64,000 bases of DNA from Pelagihabitans sp947500445 (GCF_050589625.1 NZ_JBNGOP010000005.1:1-64000), one strand, 5' to 3'; shown: positions 45,612 through 55,219, numbered from the stretch's first letter. Notes: generated by a model from the letters alone, not told the origin. Numbers and translations are program-made.

Positions 45612-46071
45612 GCGTGTCCTCGGTATGCTTTGGTTGTAAGGTCATAGAAGCCGAATTGATACAGTACCGAAGGCCGCTAGGTTCCGGACCATCGGGGAAT
45701 ACATGCCCCAAGTGTGCGTCACAGGTATTGCAAAGTACTTCTACCCGTATCATACCAAAGGAAACATCTTTAATGTAACTGATGGCATTCTCCTTTATCG
45801 GTTGGGTAAAACTGGGCCAGCCCGTACCTGATTCAAATTTAATGGTAGAATCAAAAAGTGGTGTGTCGCAACAGACACAATTGTATTTTCCGGCTTCGTA
45901 TATGCCACAAAGGTCACCGGTATGTGGTGCTTCGGTACCTTTTTTTCGGGTAATGCGAAAAACGTCGGGTGTCAATACCTGTTGCCATTCCGCCTCGGTT
46001 TTCTCCACCCTTTTGTCGGGCTTCGGATTTCCTTTGGTACTAAAATGAATAACATCTTTCCAAGTAATCAT
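45598..46071 (-). CDS. msrB: Peptide-methionine (R)-S-oxide reductase MsrB
   Basis: 157 aa. Zinc-binding CVCC and CNTCDAHLGHVF pairs frame the domain; GTGWPSFTQPI and the catalytic Cys in RYCINSASM are conserved. Reduces the R form of methionine sulfoxide. First gene of the msrB-msrA pair, with overlapping ends. Confidence 0.94.
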   Translation of the reverse strand: MITWKDVIHFSTKGNPKPDKRVEKTEAEWQQVLTPDVFRITRKKGTEAPHTGDLCGIYEAGKYNCVCCDTPLFDSTIKFESGTGWPSFTQPIKENAISYIKDVSFGMIRVEVLCNTCDAHLGHVFPDGPEPSGLRYCINSASMTLQPKHTEDTLENS

Positions 46072-46186
46072 AGCGCTACATTTTTGGTATAAGGTAATAA
46101 GAATTTCGCTTTTTTGGTCGAAATATTCTTGGAAAACATACGGTGGTCACGTGATGGAGGTAACCGTGAAATTTGTAGTTTTAAAC

Positions 46187-47011
46187 ATGGGTAGCATATC
46201 GTTCAAAAATCGCAATAGCATCATCTATTCGGTGCTTATGCTCGTTTGTATCGTCGGGTTTTGGTTGTTCCAGAATTTTTATACGCCCGCATCCTATTCT
46301 GAAGCACCGTCCGACACCCACGGGATAACATCCGTACCGGCTTTTGCCCTTCCCCGTTCTACCACGGGTTCGATGATCGACCACCGACATTATTGTCTAT
46401 CCTATAGCGAAACCCACGAACAGGCCGAGTGGGTGGCTTATGTATTAAAAAAAGAACACCTCACCTACGACGATCGTAAACGGCCTTATTTTATTGAAGA
46501 TCCCAAAGTGTCCACAAAATCTGCTGACTGGAAAAACTATAGGGGGTCGGGCTACGATCGCGGGCATTTATGTCCGGCCGGAGATCGGCGTTTTAGCGAA
46601 CAGGCGTATAACGAAACGTTTTACACCAGCAACATTAGTCCGCAGGACAGGGATTTCAACGCTGGCATATGGAACCGCTTGGAGCAGCAGGTCCGCCGTT
46701 GGGCAAAAAAGAAGGGTACCTTGTATGTTATTACCGGGGGCATACTGGAAAAGGATTTAGATGAAATTGGAGCGGAGGCTGTTTCGGTACCTGAGTATTA
46801 TTATAAGATCGTTGCCAGCGGGAATGCTTCAAAAATGACCGCAATCGCCTTTCTGATGGAAGGAAAGGAGCGCTCAAAGCCATTGCATACCTTTGTAGTG
46901 CCTATCGATGAACTGGAAAAACGAACTGGAATCGATTTTTTTTATCAGCTATCAGATCAGATGCAGGCCAGTTTGGAAAGCGGCACGGATATCGGGAACT
47001 GGCCGATGTAA
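46187..47011 (+). CDS. DNA/RNA non-specific endonuclease (ββα-metal type)
   Basis: 274 aa from the ATG at 46187. One N-terminal membrane helix (IIYSVLMLVCIVGFWLF) serves as signal anchor, then the nuclease domain (about 75-265) with YDRGHLCPAGDRRF (the DRGH catalytic His) and NISPQDRDFNAGIWNRLE (the metal-binding Asn). Extracytoplasmic non-specific nuclease. It could feed on DNA or limit uptake; nothing nearby decides. A GTG-ATG pair 36 bases upstream gives a longer but less likely product. Confidence 0.88.
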   Translation: MGSISFKNRNSIIYSVLMLVCIVGFWLFQNFYTPASYSEAPSDTHGITSVPAFALPRSTTGSMIDHRHYCLSYSETHEQAEWVAYVLKKEHLTYDDRKRPYFIEDPKVSTKSADWKNYRGSGYDRGHLCPAGDRRFSEQAYNETFYTSNISPQDRDFNAGIWNRLEQQVRRWAKKKGTLYVITGGILEKDLDEIGAEAVSVPEYYYKIVASGNASKMTAIAFLMEGKERSKPLHTFVVPIDELEKRTGIDFFYQLSDQMQASLESGTDIGNWPM

Positions 47012-47023
47012 AATTGCTTCTTC

Positions 47024-48307
47024 TTAAATTCCCTCCTTCAACCGGTTGGTGTCCAGTTTTAAAAAGACAAAAAGGAGAATGCTGAAAAACAGTAGTCCGG
47101 AGCCCCCATAACTAAAAAAGGGTAGGGGAATGCCGATGGTGGGGAGCACACCGATAACCATCCCGATATTGATGAAGTAGTGGAACAGCAGTATGGAGAT
47201 TACCCCATAACCGTACATTCTACTGAAATTGTTTTTTTGGCGTTCCGCCAAATGTACCAATCGCAATAGCATTAGCGTAAATAGAATAACTACCGTAGCG
47301 GTGCCGATAAACCCCCATTCCTCACCAACAGTACTAAAAATATAATCGGTATGTTGTTCGGGTACAAAATCGCCTTTGGTACGGGTACCCTCCAAAAAGC
47401 CTTTTCCGAAAAACCCGCCCGATTCGATCGCTTTTTCCGATTGGTAGGTATTGTAACCGATCGTTTTACGGATCTGCTCCAGTTTGGCCGGGTCTTTCTC
47501 CAGTCGCAACCAAAGACTAAAACGGTCCCTATGGCGCTGTTCGAATACGCTGTTAAAAACGAAATTTACCGATAGGGAAAATAGGATGGTGACCACCGCA
47601 AAGGTGATCAAGGGTACAATGGGCAGTTTAAAACGTTTCTTTTTGAGCAGAAAAAACAATACCAATAACAGGACAATGGTAAAGCCAACCCATAGCGTGC
47701 CGAACATTAAAGTGGTCACAAATACCAATACGGCCAGAAAGCCGATGGCCAGGTAATATAGGGGAAGGCCTTCCCTAAAAATGACAAAGATCAGCGCAAA
47801 AAAGATCAGGGCACTCCCGGGATCGGGCTGGGGCACAATCAAAAAAGGCGGGATAAGAATGATTAAAAACGCGTATAATTGATCCTTTCTGCGTTTAATA
47901 TCGGTTTGGATGTCGCTAAGGTACTTTGCCAAGGCCAGTGCCGTACCGACCTTTGCAAGTTCGGAAGGCTGTAAGTTGAAAAAACCAAGGCTGTACCAAG
48001 AGGTCGCTCCGGCTATCGTCTTTCCAAAAAAGAACAGCCCTAAAAGCAACACGACGGAAACAATATAGAGCAAGCTCGAAAAACGTTCAAAAAAGCTGGC
48101 CTCTAGGGCCATGATAACAATGATAGTAACGATACTGGCCCCAAAAAAGAAGAGCTGTTTACCGTGTAAGGTGGAAAAATTGAAAATGGAGGGATTCGCA
48201 TCGGTGAACGTACTGGAGTAAATGTTCAGCCACCCGATGGTGACCAGGAGTACATAAAAAAGTACGCTAAGCCAATCAATACGTTTTAAGACGCTTCTGC
48301 CCGACAT
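47024..48307 (-). CDS. rodA: Rod shape-determining protein RodA
   Basis: 427 aa SEDS peptidoglycan glycosyltransferase with ten membrane segments. Landmarks: LGFFNLQPSELAKVGTALALA, VPQPDPGSALIFFALI (the catalytic-region DPG) and PTIGIPLPFFSYGGSGLL. It polymerises lipid II in the elongasome with PBP2. Last gene of the operon mreB-mreC-mreD-PBP2-rodA, 6 bp after the PBP2 gene. Confidence 0.95.
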   Translation of the reverse strand: MSGRSVLKRIDWLSVLFYVLLVTIGWLNIYSSTFTDANPSIFNFSTLHGKQLFFFGASIVTIIVIMALEASFFERFSSLLYIVSVVLLLGLFFFGKTIAGATSWYSLGFFNLQPSELAKVGTALALAKYLSDIQTDIKRRKDQLYAFLIILIPPFLIVPQPDPGSALIFFALIFVIFREGLPLYYLAIGFLAVLVFVTTLMFGTLWVGFTIVLLLVLFFLLKKKRFKLPIVPLITFAVVTILFSLSVNFVFNSVFEQRHRDRFSLWLRLEKDPAKLEQIRKTIGYNTYQSEKAIESGGFFGKGFLEGTRTKGDFVPEQHTDYIFSTVGEEWGFIGTATVVILFTLMLLRLVHLAERQKNNFSRMYGYGVISILLFHYFINIGMVIGVLPTIGIPLPFFSYGGSGLLFFSILLFVFLKLDTNRLKEGI

Positions 48308-48313
48308 ATGCGT

Positions 48314-50221
48314 TTATCTTGGAAGTATTTCCGGTTTGGGTGTTGGCCTTGGACTCCAGTTGTATTCGTTTATCCTGAATTCCTCACCGCTATAAGGTTT
48401 CGCATACTCATGCAGCAATGTGCGCTCCAACATTCTTTTTTCCAAGTCTTTTCTGGTAATCGTTCCCTTAAGGTATTTTTCGATCATCAAGGACGCGATA
48501 TGTCCGGCGTACCGGGCCCCATAGTAGCCATTTTCGATGTATACTGCAATGGCGATCTTGGGTTTGTCCACGGGAGCGAAGGCCACGAATACGGAATGGT
48601 CCGTAAGTTGGGTCTTTACGCTGTCGATGATGGTAAAATTTTCTACGGTTCCCGTTTTTCCGGCGATTTCGATGTCGGGGATTTGGACCCCCCTTGCCGT
48701 TCCCCTCCGATACACTTCGGCCATTCCCTGCACAACAGGTTCAAAATGGTGCTTGTCTATGGTGGTATGCTTCGGTTTTACAAAATCGGGAAAGGTAATG
48801 TCCTTGCCCTCTACTTTTTTAAGCAGGTGGGGCGTAAAGTAATGGCCCCTGTTGGCAATGGCGGCCGTCATATTGGCCAATTGTATAGGGGTTACCGCTA
48901 TTTCCCCCTGGCCAATGGAATTCGAGATGATGTAGGAAGACGACCATCGATTGTCGCCGTACCATTTATCATAATATTCTTTGGTCGGTATCCTACCTTT
49001 TCTTCCCGTATGCAGATCGGAACCTAAATAGTTGCCCAAACCAAAACTTTTCATGTGTTTTTCCCAAACATCATGGGCGTCGTCGGTGGTTTCGAAGCGT
49101 TCGTAAATTTTCCGGAAGGTACCGGCAAAGTAGGCATTGCACGATTTGTAAATCCCCACGTTCATATTCCGTAACCCACCACCGCAATGGCATCCTCTTT
49201 TGGTACGGCCTACATAAAATCCGTTATAGCACTGGATATTGGTATTCGGCGTAATGGCCCCTTCCTGCAAGGCGATCAACGCATTTAAGGTCTTAAAGGG
49301 CGATCCCGGTGAGCTTTCCGCCAATATGGCCCGATCAAAAGTGGGTCTTGAAATCGAATCGTAATGCAATTTGCTGTAGTTTGCCGATCGTTTTCTTCCC
49401 ACTAAAAGGGAAGGGTCGTAAGTAGGGCCCGAAATCATCGAAAGGATCTCTCCGGAAGCCGGTTCTATTGCCACAATGCCGCCCCATTTGCCGTGCATCA
49501 ATTTTTCCCCGTATTCCTGTAGCACCTTATCAATGGTGATGTGTATTTCCTTTCCCTGTACGGGTTCTAGGTCCAGCGAACCATCCTTATAACGTCCGAT
49601 ATCCCTATTGAAACGGTCTTTTTGGATATACTGCACCCCTTTTCTACCGCGAAGGGTATCTTCATATACCTTTTCTACTCCGGTACGGCCCGTGAGTTCC
49701 CCTTGCGTGTATTCCGGATTCTTGGACAAGTCCCTTTCGTTCACTTCACTGATGTACCCCAGTACATTTGCGGCACTGTTGGTATCATAATAACGTAACG
49801 ATCTTTTTTGAATGTAAAAGCCCTTATAATGCCGCATTTTTTCCTGTAGGCGTGCATAGTCCTGTTTTGACAGTTGTGGAACGAATACCGAAGGCAATCT
49901 TGGCGAGTAGATTCTCGCCTTTCGTAATGATTTGATGAATTTTTTCCGGTCTACACCCAATAATTTGCAGAATTCAAGGGTGTCCAATGGTTTTACTTCC
50001 CGGGGAATGACCATAACATCATAGGCCGGATCGTTCCCTACCAAAAGTTTGCCGTTACGATCGTAGATGTAGCCACGTTCCGGATAGTCATAAATCGCCT
50101 TTATTGCCGGGTCTTCCAACAACTGATCTGGAGAAAAACTAAAGATCTGCAAATAACTTAACCTTCCGAGAAAGGTGATCCCGATAATGACGATAATGGA
50201 TGACAGCAATACTTTTTTCAT
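48314..50221 (-). CDS. mrdA: Penicillin-binding protein 2 (elongation transpeptidase)
   Basis: 635 aa. Signal anchor at residues 4-25, dimerisation domain with GYIYDRNGKLLVGND, then the transpeptidase domain: SxxK as PGSPFK (nucleophile Ser), SCN as the SxN motif in KSCNAYFAG and KTG in AGKTGTVENF. Cross-links new glycan made by RodA. The start overlaps the mreD stop by 4 bp. Carries the normal family length. Confidence 0.95.
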   Translation of the reverse strand: MKKVLLSSIIVIIGITFLGRLSYLQIFSFSPDQLLEDPAIKAIYDYPERGYIYDRNGKLLVGNDPAYDVMVIPREVKPLDTLEFCKLLGVDRKKFIKSLRKARIYSPRLPSVFVPQLSKQDYARLQEKMRHYKGFYIQKRSLRYYDTNSAANVLGYISEVNERDLSKNPEYTQGELTGRTGVEKVYEDTLRGRKGVQYIQKDRFNRDIGRYKDGSLDLEPVQGKEIHITIDKVLQEYGEKLMHGKWGGIVAIEPASGEILSMISGPTYDPSLLVGRKRSANYSKLHYDSISRPTFDRAILAESSPGSPFKTLNALIALQEGAITPNTNIQCYNGFYVGRTKRGCHCGGGLRNMNVGIYKSCNAYFAGTFRKIYERFETTDDAHDVWEKHMKSFGLGNYLGSDLHTGRKGRIPTKEYYDKWYGDNRWSSSYIISNSIGQGEIAVTPIQLANMTAAIANRGHYFTPHLLKKVEGKDITFPDFVKPKHTTIDKHHFEPVVQGMAEVYRRGTARGVQIPDIEIAGKTGTVENFTIIDSVKTQLTDHSVFVAFAPVDKPKIAIAVYIENGYYGARYAGHIASLMIEKYLKGTITRKDLEKRMLERTLLHEYAKPYSGEEFRINEYNWSPRPTPKPEILPR

Positions 50222-50724
50222 TCCTTTTTAACGCTGAAGAGTGAGCTGAACAACAGGCAGAGTACCAATGAGGCCGCCCCGATGGCCACGATTTTTTTGA
50301 GCATCAATACTATATTGGCAAAGCTAAAGATTTCTAAGGCAAAGAATACGGCGTGATGCACTATAATTAATAACGCCAAAAACGTGATTTGTTGTGCCCG
50401 AGTGGTGTTGGAAAGCCGAAAACTTTGAAATTCGATGTTCACCCCAAAAACAAAGCGCATCATGGTCGGTCTAAAATAGGCGATGGTAACCGTAGCCGCG
50501 CCATGTAGGGCCATGGTGTCAGAAAACAGGTCTACCAGCAGTCCCAGCAAAAAGCTCAGTCCGATAAGGGCGGCGCGGTTCTCCTTTATGGGATACCAAT
50601 ACAGATACAAAATATAGACCATAGGGTTGATAAAGCCAAAAAAGTTCAGCCGATTGAACACCAATACCTGTACCAATACCAGTAGGACAAAGCGGACGAT
50701 ATTTATGAAATAACTATTGTTCAT
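50218..50724 (-). CDS. mreD: Rod shape-determining protein MreD
   Basis: 168 aa, five hydrophobic segments, highly apolar (FVLLVLVQVLVFNRL, LIGLSFLLGLLVDLF). MreD is poorly conserved, and the assignment leans on membrane topology and on position between mreC and PBP2 genes, with overlaps on both sides. Confidence 0.9.
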   Translation of the reverse strand: MNNSYFINIVRFVLLVLVQVLVFNRLNFFGFINPMVYILYLYWYPIKENRAALIGLSFLLGLLVDLFSDTMALHGAATVTIAYFRPTMMRFVFGVNIEFQSFRLSNTTRAQQITFLALLIIVHHAVFFALEIFSFANIVLMLKKIVAIGAASLVLCLLFSSLFSVKKE

Positions 50725-51535
50725 TGATGGTCTGCTCTTGGAGTTCCATAATTTCCCGACGGTCTACGTTTTGGACGATATATACGTTTTTCAGATTGGT
50801 CATGTCGTTAAAAAGCTGCACATCGATGCGGTAAAAACTATTGGCGGTATCCAAATCAAATTTCTGGATGGTGCCTATAGGTACGTTCTCGGGGAAAATG
50901 CTGCTCATCCCACCGGTAACAATGGTGTCGCCGACCATAAGGGGTACCAATCGTGGAATGTCTACCAGCTGTACGATGTTGAACCGTTTGGTGTTCCAGA
51001 CCAAGGATCCGAAGTGGTTGGTGTTTTTCAGTTTTGCGTTGATGTTGGACTTCTCGTTGAGAATACTCTGGACGGTGGCATAGTTGCGGGAAACATTTTC
51101 TACGATACCGAGGATTCCTTTTGGTGTGATGACGCCCATATCCGCTTTTAGGCTATCGGTGCTTCCCAAATCGATCGTAATGTAATTGCGCGGGTCCGAA
51201 TAACTATTTTTTATGACCTTTCCCGAAAGGATGGTATAAATGGAGCGTCCTGGCAGGCTTACAGTGTCCTTGCTGTCCGTCTCTTGATTGAACAATAACT
51301 TGCGGAGCCTTTTATTTTCGTCCACCAACTTTTGGTTCTCTTGGGAAAGTCCAAAATAGGAGGTAATGCCGTCAAATGCTTGGTATATGGATCCACTGAT
51401 CCAATTGGAGGAATTGAAAAAACTGGATTGGTGATACGAATGCGACTGTACCGTAAAACCCAACGAAACCATCATAAGAAACAAGTAGAGCAAAAAGTTC
51501 TTGTGCCGTATGACGAAGTTGATGATCTGCTGCAT
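50714..51535 (-). CDS. mreC: Rod shape-determining protein MreC
   Basis: 273 aa. One membrane anchor (FLLYLFLMMVSLGFTV), then a coiled-coil stretch around residues 60-95 (SQENQKLVDENKRLRKLLF) and two beta-barrel subdomains with the family signature GVITPKGILGIVENVSRNYATV and MVGDTIVTGGMSSIFPENVPIG. Links MreB filaments to the periplasmic synthases. Overlaps mreD by 11 bp. Confidence 0.94.
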   Translation of the reverse strand: MQQIINFVIRHKNFLLYLFLMMVSLGFTVQSHSYHQSSFFNSSNWISGSIYQAFDGITSYFGLSQENQKLVDENKRLRKLLFNQETDSKDTVSLPGRSIYTILSGKVIKNSYSDPRNYITIDLGSTDSLKADMGVITPKGILGIVENVSRNYATVQSILNEKSNINAKLKNTNHFGSLVWNTKRFNIVQLVDIPRLVPLMVGDTIVTGGMSSIFPENVPIGTIQKFDLDTANSFYRIDVQLFNDMTNLKNVYIVQNVDRREIMELQEQTINEQ

Positions 51536-51623
51536 TCACACTTTGGTTTTAGCTACGTTGGCATGAAGGGAAAAATCTAGGGAATAGCGCTTCCGATGCC
51601 CGTAAAAAGTCGTTTGTATTGTC

Positions 51624-52652
51624 TTATTTGATCAAGATGCTCTTGTAACGTTCCAAGTTTTTCAATGCGATTCCGGTACCACGTACGACTGCTCTAAGAG
51701 GGTCCTCCGCAATATATACGGGAAGATCCGTTTTTTGGGAAAGTCTTCGGTCCAGGCCTCTTAACATGGATCCACCACCGGCCAAATAGATACCGGTATT
51801 ATAAATGTCCGCCGCAAGTTCGGGAGGCGTTTGGGACAGGGTCTCCATTACCGCGTCCTCGACCCGTAAAATGGATTTGTCTAGTGCCTTTGCGATTTCG
51901 CGATACGAAATTTGCACCTGTTTGGGCTTTCCGGTCAATAGATCACGACCTTGCACCGATTTATCTTCCGGTGGGTTTTGTAGATCTTCGGTAGCCGAAC
52001 CGATCTCTATTTTAATATTTTCTGCGGTACTTTCCCCAACGTAAAGGTTGTGCTGCGTACGCATGTAATATATAATATCATTGGTGAATACATCGCCCGC
52101 GATCTTTACCGATTTGTCGCAAACGATACCGCCTAGGGCGATTACCGCAATTTCCGTGGTTCCCCCTCCGATATCGACGATCATGTTTCCCTTGGGTTGC
52201 ATGATGTCCAACCCTATACCGATAGCTGCGGCCATGGGTTCATGGATCAGGTATACCTCTTTACCGTTCACACGCTCTGCCGATTCCTTTACCGCACGCA
52301 TTTCCACTTCGGTAATACCGGAGGGAATACAAATGACCATGCGCAATGCCGGTGGAAACCATTTTTTCTTTAACGCGGGAATGTTTTTGATGAACATGTT
52401 GATCATCTTCTCCGAAGCATCAAAATCGGCGATAACCCCGTCTTTCAGGGGGCGTATCGTTTTGATGTTTTCATGGGTCTTGCCCTGCATCATGTTGGCC
52501 TCCTTGCCAACGGCTATTATTTTACCGCTGATGCGGTCCCTTGCTACTATGGAGGGACTGTCCACAACAACTTTGTCCATGTGGATGATGAGGGTGTTCG
52601 CGGTACCTAGATCGATAGCGATTTCCTCGGTCAAGAAATCAAAAAATCCCAT
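51624..52652 (-). CDS. mreB: Rod shape-determining protein MreB
   Basis: 342 aa actin-like ATPase that organises the elongasome under the membrane. Actin-fold motifs: IDLGTANTLI (phosphate 1), MIVDIGGGTTEIAVI (phosphate 2), and GIYLAGGGSMLRGL (adenosine). N-terminal FFDFLTEEIA could act as short membrane-binding helix. First gene of the rod-shape operon, with a possible promoter 50 bp upstream. Confidence 0.97.
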   Translation of the reverse strand: MGFFDFLTEEIAIDLGTANTLIIHMDKVVVDSPSIVARDRISGKIIAVGKEANMMQGKTHENIKTIRPLKDGVIADFDASEKMINMFIKNIPALKKKWFPPALRMVICIPSGITEVEMRAVKESAERVNGKEVYLIHEPMAAAIGIGLDIMQPKGNMIVDIGGGTTEIAVIALGGIVCDKSVKIAGDVFTNDIIYYMRTQHNLYVGESTAENIKIEIGSATEDLQNPPEDKSVQGRDLLTGKPKQVQISYREIAKALDKSILRVEDAVMETLSQTPPELAADIYNTGIYLAGGGSMLRGLDRRLSQKTDLPVYIAEDPLRAVVRGTGIALKNLERYKSILIK

Positions 52653-52704
52653 TTTACTTTGTTTGGTTATGTTACTAGTTCGAGTGGGGTGTGTACAATA
52701 CGAA

Positions 52705-52712
52705 CAAAAGTA
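52705..52712 (-). promoter_or_regulatory. Possible -7 element for the mreB operon
   Basis: On the minus strand TACTTTTG fits TAnnTTTG, 52 bases before the mreB ATG. A TTTTA is seen roughly 20 bases further upstream, near the purH 3' end. Also downstream of purH, so the operon may be partly read through. Confidence 0.35.
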
Positions 52713-52718
52713 GTGAAA

Positions 52719-54248
52719 TTAATGCTTAAAATGACGTGTGCCGGTCATTACCATGGCAACACCATTTTCATTGCAATAATCGATACTCAGTTGATCTTTG
52801 ATAGATCCGCCCGGCTGTATAACGCTCGAAATACCATTTTTATGCGAAATTTCCACACAATCCGGAAACGGGAAGAACGCATCGCTGGCCATTACCGCTC
52901 CCTCGAGGTCAAAATTGAACGACTTTGCCTTGTGAATCGCCTGATTGAGGGCATCTACGCGGGAAGTCTGCCCCGTTCCGCTGGCGCACAATTGCTTGTT
53001 TTTGGCAAGCACAATGGTGTTCGATTTTGTGTGCTTACAAAGTTTGGAAGCAAAGATCAGGTCCTCTAGTTCCGCTTTTGAGGGTTCCTTTTCGGTTACA
53101 TATTTCAAATCGGGGACCGTATCGGTCTTGTGGTCCTTGTCCTGTACCAATAAGCCGTTCAAACAGGTGCGTACGATGGTTTCGGGAAGGTCCGTCTCGT
53201 TCTGGATCAAGATGATCCGGTTTTTCTTGCCCTTTAAAATTTCAAGGGCATCATCGGCATAACTCGGGGCGATCACCACTTCGCAGAACAATTTATGGAT
53301 TTCGTTGGCCGTGGCCGCATCAATTTCGACGTTGCTGATCAAAATTCCCCCAAAGGCGGATACCGGGTCCCCTGCCAAAGCATCTACATACGCTTGGTGT
53401 ATGGAATCCCTTGTGGCCAGCCCACAGGCATTGTTGTGCTTCAGTATGGCAAAGGTTGGGGCGTCCTTACGGAATTCGTTCATGAGCAATACCGCGGCAT
53501 CCACGTCCAACAAGTTGTTGTACGATAGTTCTTTGCCGTGAAGTTTGGAGAACATGGCCTCAAAGTCCCCAAAGAAAAACCCTCTTTGGTGCGGGTTTTC
53601 CCCATAACGCAATACCTTGCCGTTCAGTTCACTTATTTTAAGTGAAGCAATGGCGTGGTCTTTATTGAAATAGTTAAAAATTGCGGTATCGTAATGTGAG
53701 GATACATTGAACGATTTTGCGGCAAATTGTTTGCGGTCTTCCAAAGTGGTGCTTCCGTTGTCCCTGGAGATGACGGTCAGGAATTCGGAGTAATCCTCCA
53801 TGGAGGACACACAGAGTACGTCTTTATAATTTTTTGCCGCTGCCCGGATCAAGGAAATTCCACCAATATCTATTTTTTCGATAATATCTTGTTCCGAAGC
53901 GCCACTGGCCACGGTTTTCTCAAAGGGGTAAAGGTCCACAATAACGATATCGAGCTGTGGAATTTCGAATTCTTCCAATTGTGCCACGTCGCTCTCGTTG
54001 TCCTGACGGTTAAGAATTCCCCCAAAAACTTTTGGGTGCAGGGTTTTGACCCTTCCGCCGAGTATGGACGGATAGCTGGTCACTTCTTCCACCGGTATCA
54101 CTTCGATGCCGAGATCTCGTATGAATTTTTCGGTTCCCCCGGTACTGTAGATGGTAATTCCCAGCTCTTGGAATTTTTTTACGATAGGTTCCAGGCCATC
54201 TTTATGAAATACTGAAATTAAGGCTGAAGTGGCTTTTTTAGTGCTCAT
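52719..54248 (-). CDS. purH: Bifunctional AICAR transformylase / IMP cyclohydrolase
   Basis: 509 aa, catalyses the last two steps of IMP synthesis. The N-terminal IMP cyclohydrolase (about 1-190) starts ALISVFHKDGLEPIVKKF with STGGTEKFI and SYPSILGGRVKTLHPKVFGGIL. The C-terminal transformylase holds LRYGENPHQRGFFFG, FAILKHNNACGLAT (catalytic Lys-His) and SDAFFPFPDCVE. Ends with VAMVMTGTRHFKH, the family C-terminus. Separate from the rod-shape operon by 66 bp. Confidence 0.97.
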   Translation of the reverse strand: MSTKKATSALISVFHKDGLEPIVKKFQELGITIYSTGGTEKFIRDLGIEVIPVEEVTSYPSILGGRVKTLHPKVFGGILNRQDNESDVAQLEEFEIPQLDIVIVDLYPFEKTVASGASEQDIIEKIDIGGISLIRAAAKNYKDVLCVSSMEDYSEFLTVISRDNGSTTLEDRKQFAAKSFNVSSHYDTAIFNYFNKDHAIASLKISELNGKVLRYGENPHQRGFFFGDFEAMFSKLHGKELSYNNLLDVDAAVLLMNEFRKDAPTFAILKHNNACGLATRDSIHQAYVDALAGDPVSAFGGILISNVEIDAATANEIHKLFCEVVIAPSYADDALEILKGKKNRIILIQNETDLPETIVRTCLNGLLVQDKDHKTDTVPDLKYVTEKEPSKAELEDLIFASKLCKHTKSNTIVLAKNKQLCASGTGQTSRVDALNQAIHKAKSFNFDLEGAVMASDAFFPFPDCVEISHKNGISSVIQPGGSIKDQLSIDYCNENGVAMVMTGTRHFKH

Positions 54249-54354
54249 TTTTGAAAGATACGTTGTGGTTATTTACGGGCAAAAGTACCTTTTTTAAGGG
54301 TTTGTAAAAGGTTGGGTTATCAACAAAAACCCTAAAGTTTTAAACGTTTTTTGG

Positions 54355-54423
54355 AAATGGTATAACCTAGGGATCATTAGGCTTCCCGTCGTAATGGCCT
54401 ACAACTAAAAAGTTATACCATTT
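54355..54423. repeat. 12-bp inverted repeat pair of the AAATGGTAT family
   Basis: AAATGGTATAAC (54355-54366) and GTTATACCATTT (54412-54423) are exact inverted copies 45 bp apart. The right arm is shared with the larger element that starts at 54415. Confidence 0.75.
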
Positions 54424-54598
54424 TAACTTTGAAATAGCACTAATAAATCGTTTCTTTTTCCGCTGTCCTTCGTTAAAAAATATAACCGTAGCTAAGGCTA
54501 TGCTTAGATCCCCGGTCAAGCCGGGGACAGGCTTTTGCCTCGAACAACTAAAAAATAATTCAATTTCTATACACGCGATTTCAAAGTTAAAATGGTAT
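54415..54598. mobile_element. MITE-like element with 21-bp perfect terminal inverted repeats
   Basis: The 21 bases 54415-54435 (from ATACCATTTT to CTTTGAAAT) are the exact reverse complement of 54578-54598. TTA stands immediately outside the ATACCA core on each side, as a 3-bp target duplication would (counting the element as TACC...GGTA). The interior (about 142 bp) has a CCCCGG/CCGGGG palindrome near 54511-54527, no open frame of note and no transposase, so it would be a non-autonomous element. Confidence 0.75.
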
Positions 54599-54618
54599 TA
54601 CTGGGAAAAAGAAGGTGT

Positions 54619-55080
54619 TTACCCCTTGGTCAGCAGTTTGGCCACGCGCTCGTTCACGAACTCTAAAAAGCGCTCGTCCGCTTCTGTAAAGGGGTCCGGC
54701 GTATCGCTGTCGATGTCGATCTGTCCGATATTGATGCCGTTCACAAAAAGGGGAACTACGATTTCGGCCTTTACCGATATGCTACAGGCAATGTAGTTGT
54801 CCTGGGCCTGAACGTCGGGTACCACAAAATTTTGGTCGCTCACCGCCACTTGGCCGCAAATACCCTTTCCAAAGGGAATGATAACATGGTCGGTAGGTGC
54901 CCCGGCATAAGGCCCCAATTTGAGTTCGTCCTTGTCGCCGTTTTTAAAATAAAACCCCACCCAATCGTAATAGGGGACGGTATCCTTTAAAAGGTCGCAG
55001 ATGGTTTGCAGCTTGTCGTCGGTAGTGCCTGCAGGGTTCGCCAACAACGTATCGATTTTAGGGCGCAAAGTGCTGAACAT
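54619..55080 (-). CDS. GAF-domain free methionine-R-sulfoxide reductase
   Basis: 153 aa from the ATG at 55080; the longer frame adds 34 residues with no support. A single GAF domain: YYDWVGFYFKNGDKDELKLG, PFGKGICGQVAVS and DNYIACSISVKAEIVVPL, with IGQIDIDSDTPDPF near the end. The cysteines in KGICG and IACSIS match two of the catalytic/resolving cysteines of fRMsr, so reduction of free methionine-R-sulfoxide is likely. Complements the msrA/msrB pair at 45-46 kb. A purely sensory GAF protein is the alternative. Confidence 0.85.
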   Translation of the reverse strand: MFSTLRPKIDTLLANPAGTTDDKLQTICDLLKDTVPYYDWVGFYFKNGDKDELKLGPYAGAPTDHVIIPFGKGICGQVAVSDQNFVVPDVQAQDNYIACSISVKAEIVVPLFVNGINIGQIDIDSDTPDPFTEADERFLEFVNERVAKLLTKG

Positions 55081-55186
55081 AGTTGCTTTTTTCTGCAAAA
55101 ATAATGGTTTTATCGCGCAGTACGAAACGTGTTTTTTGAATGGGTAGCGCTGTAGTGTTTTATGATTTGGTAATGAGTTCAATAAA

Positions 55187-55219
55187 AAAAGGGACGCTCC
55201 CTACGGATCGTCCCTTTTT
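55187..55219 (-). terminator. Terminator of the unknown lipoprotein gene
   Basis: AAAAGGGACG (55187-55196) and CGTCCCTTTTT (55209-55219) form a 10-bp stem with a 12-nt loop and T-runs on both sides; it lies 24 bp after the minus-strand stop at 55243. Confidence 0.85.

Larger units (their letters stand above)
54249..54618. other. Intergenic region made largely of repeats
   Basis: 370 bp between purH and the GAF gene, upstream of purH and downstream of GAF on the minus strand. Most of it is the repeat cluster described at 54355-54598. No gene seen. Confidence 0.7.

Noticed and set aside
46077..46089. TACATTTTTGGTA as another member of the dispersed repeat
   Set aside because: It lacks one C of the core and has a single arm only; chance cannot be excluded.
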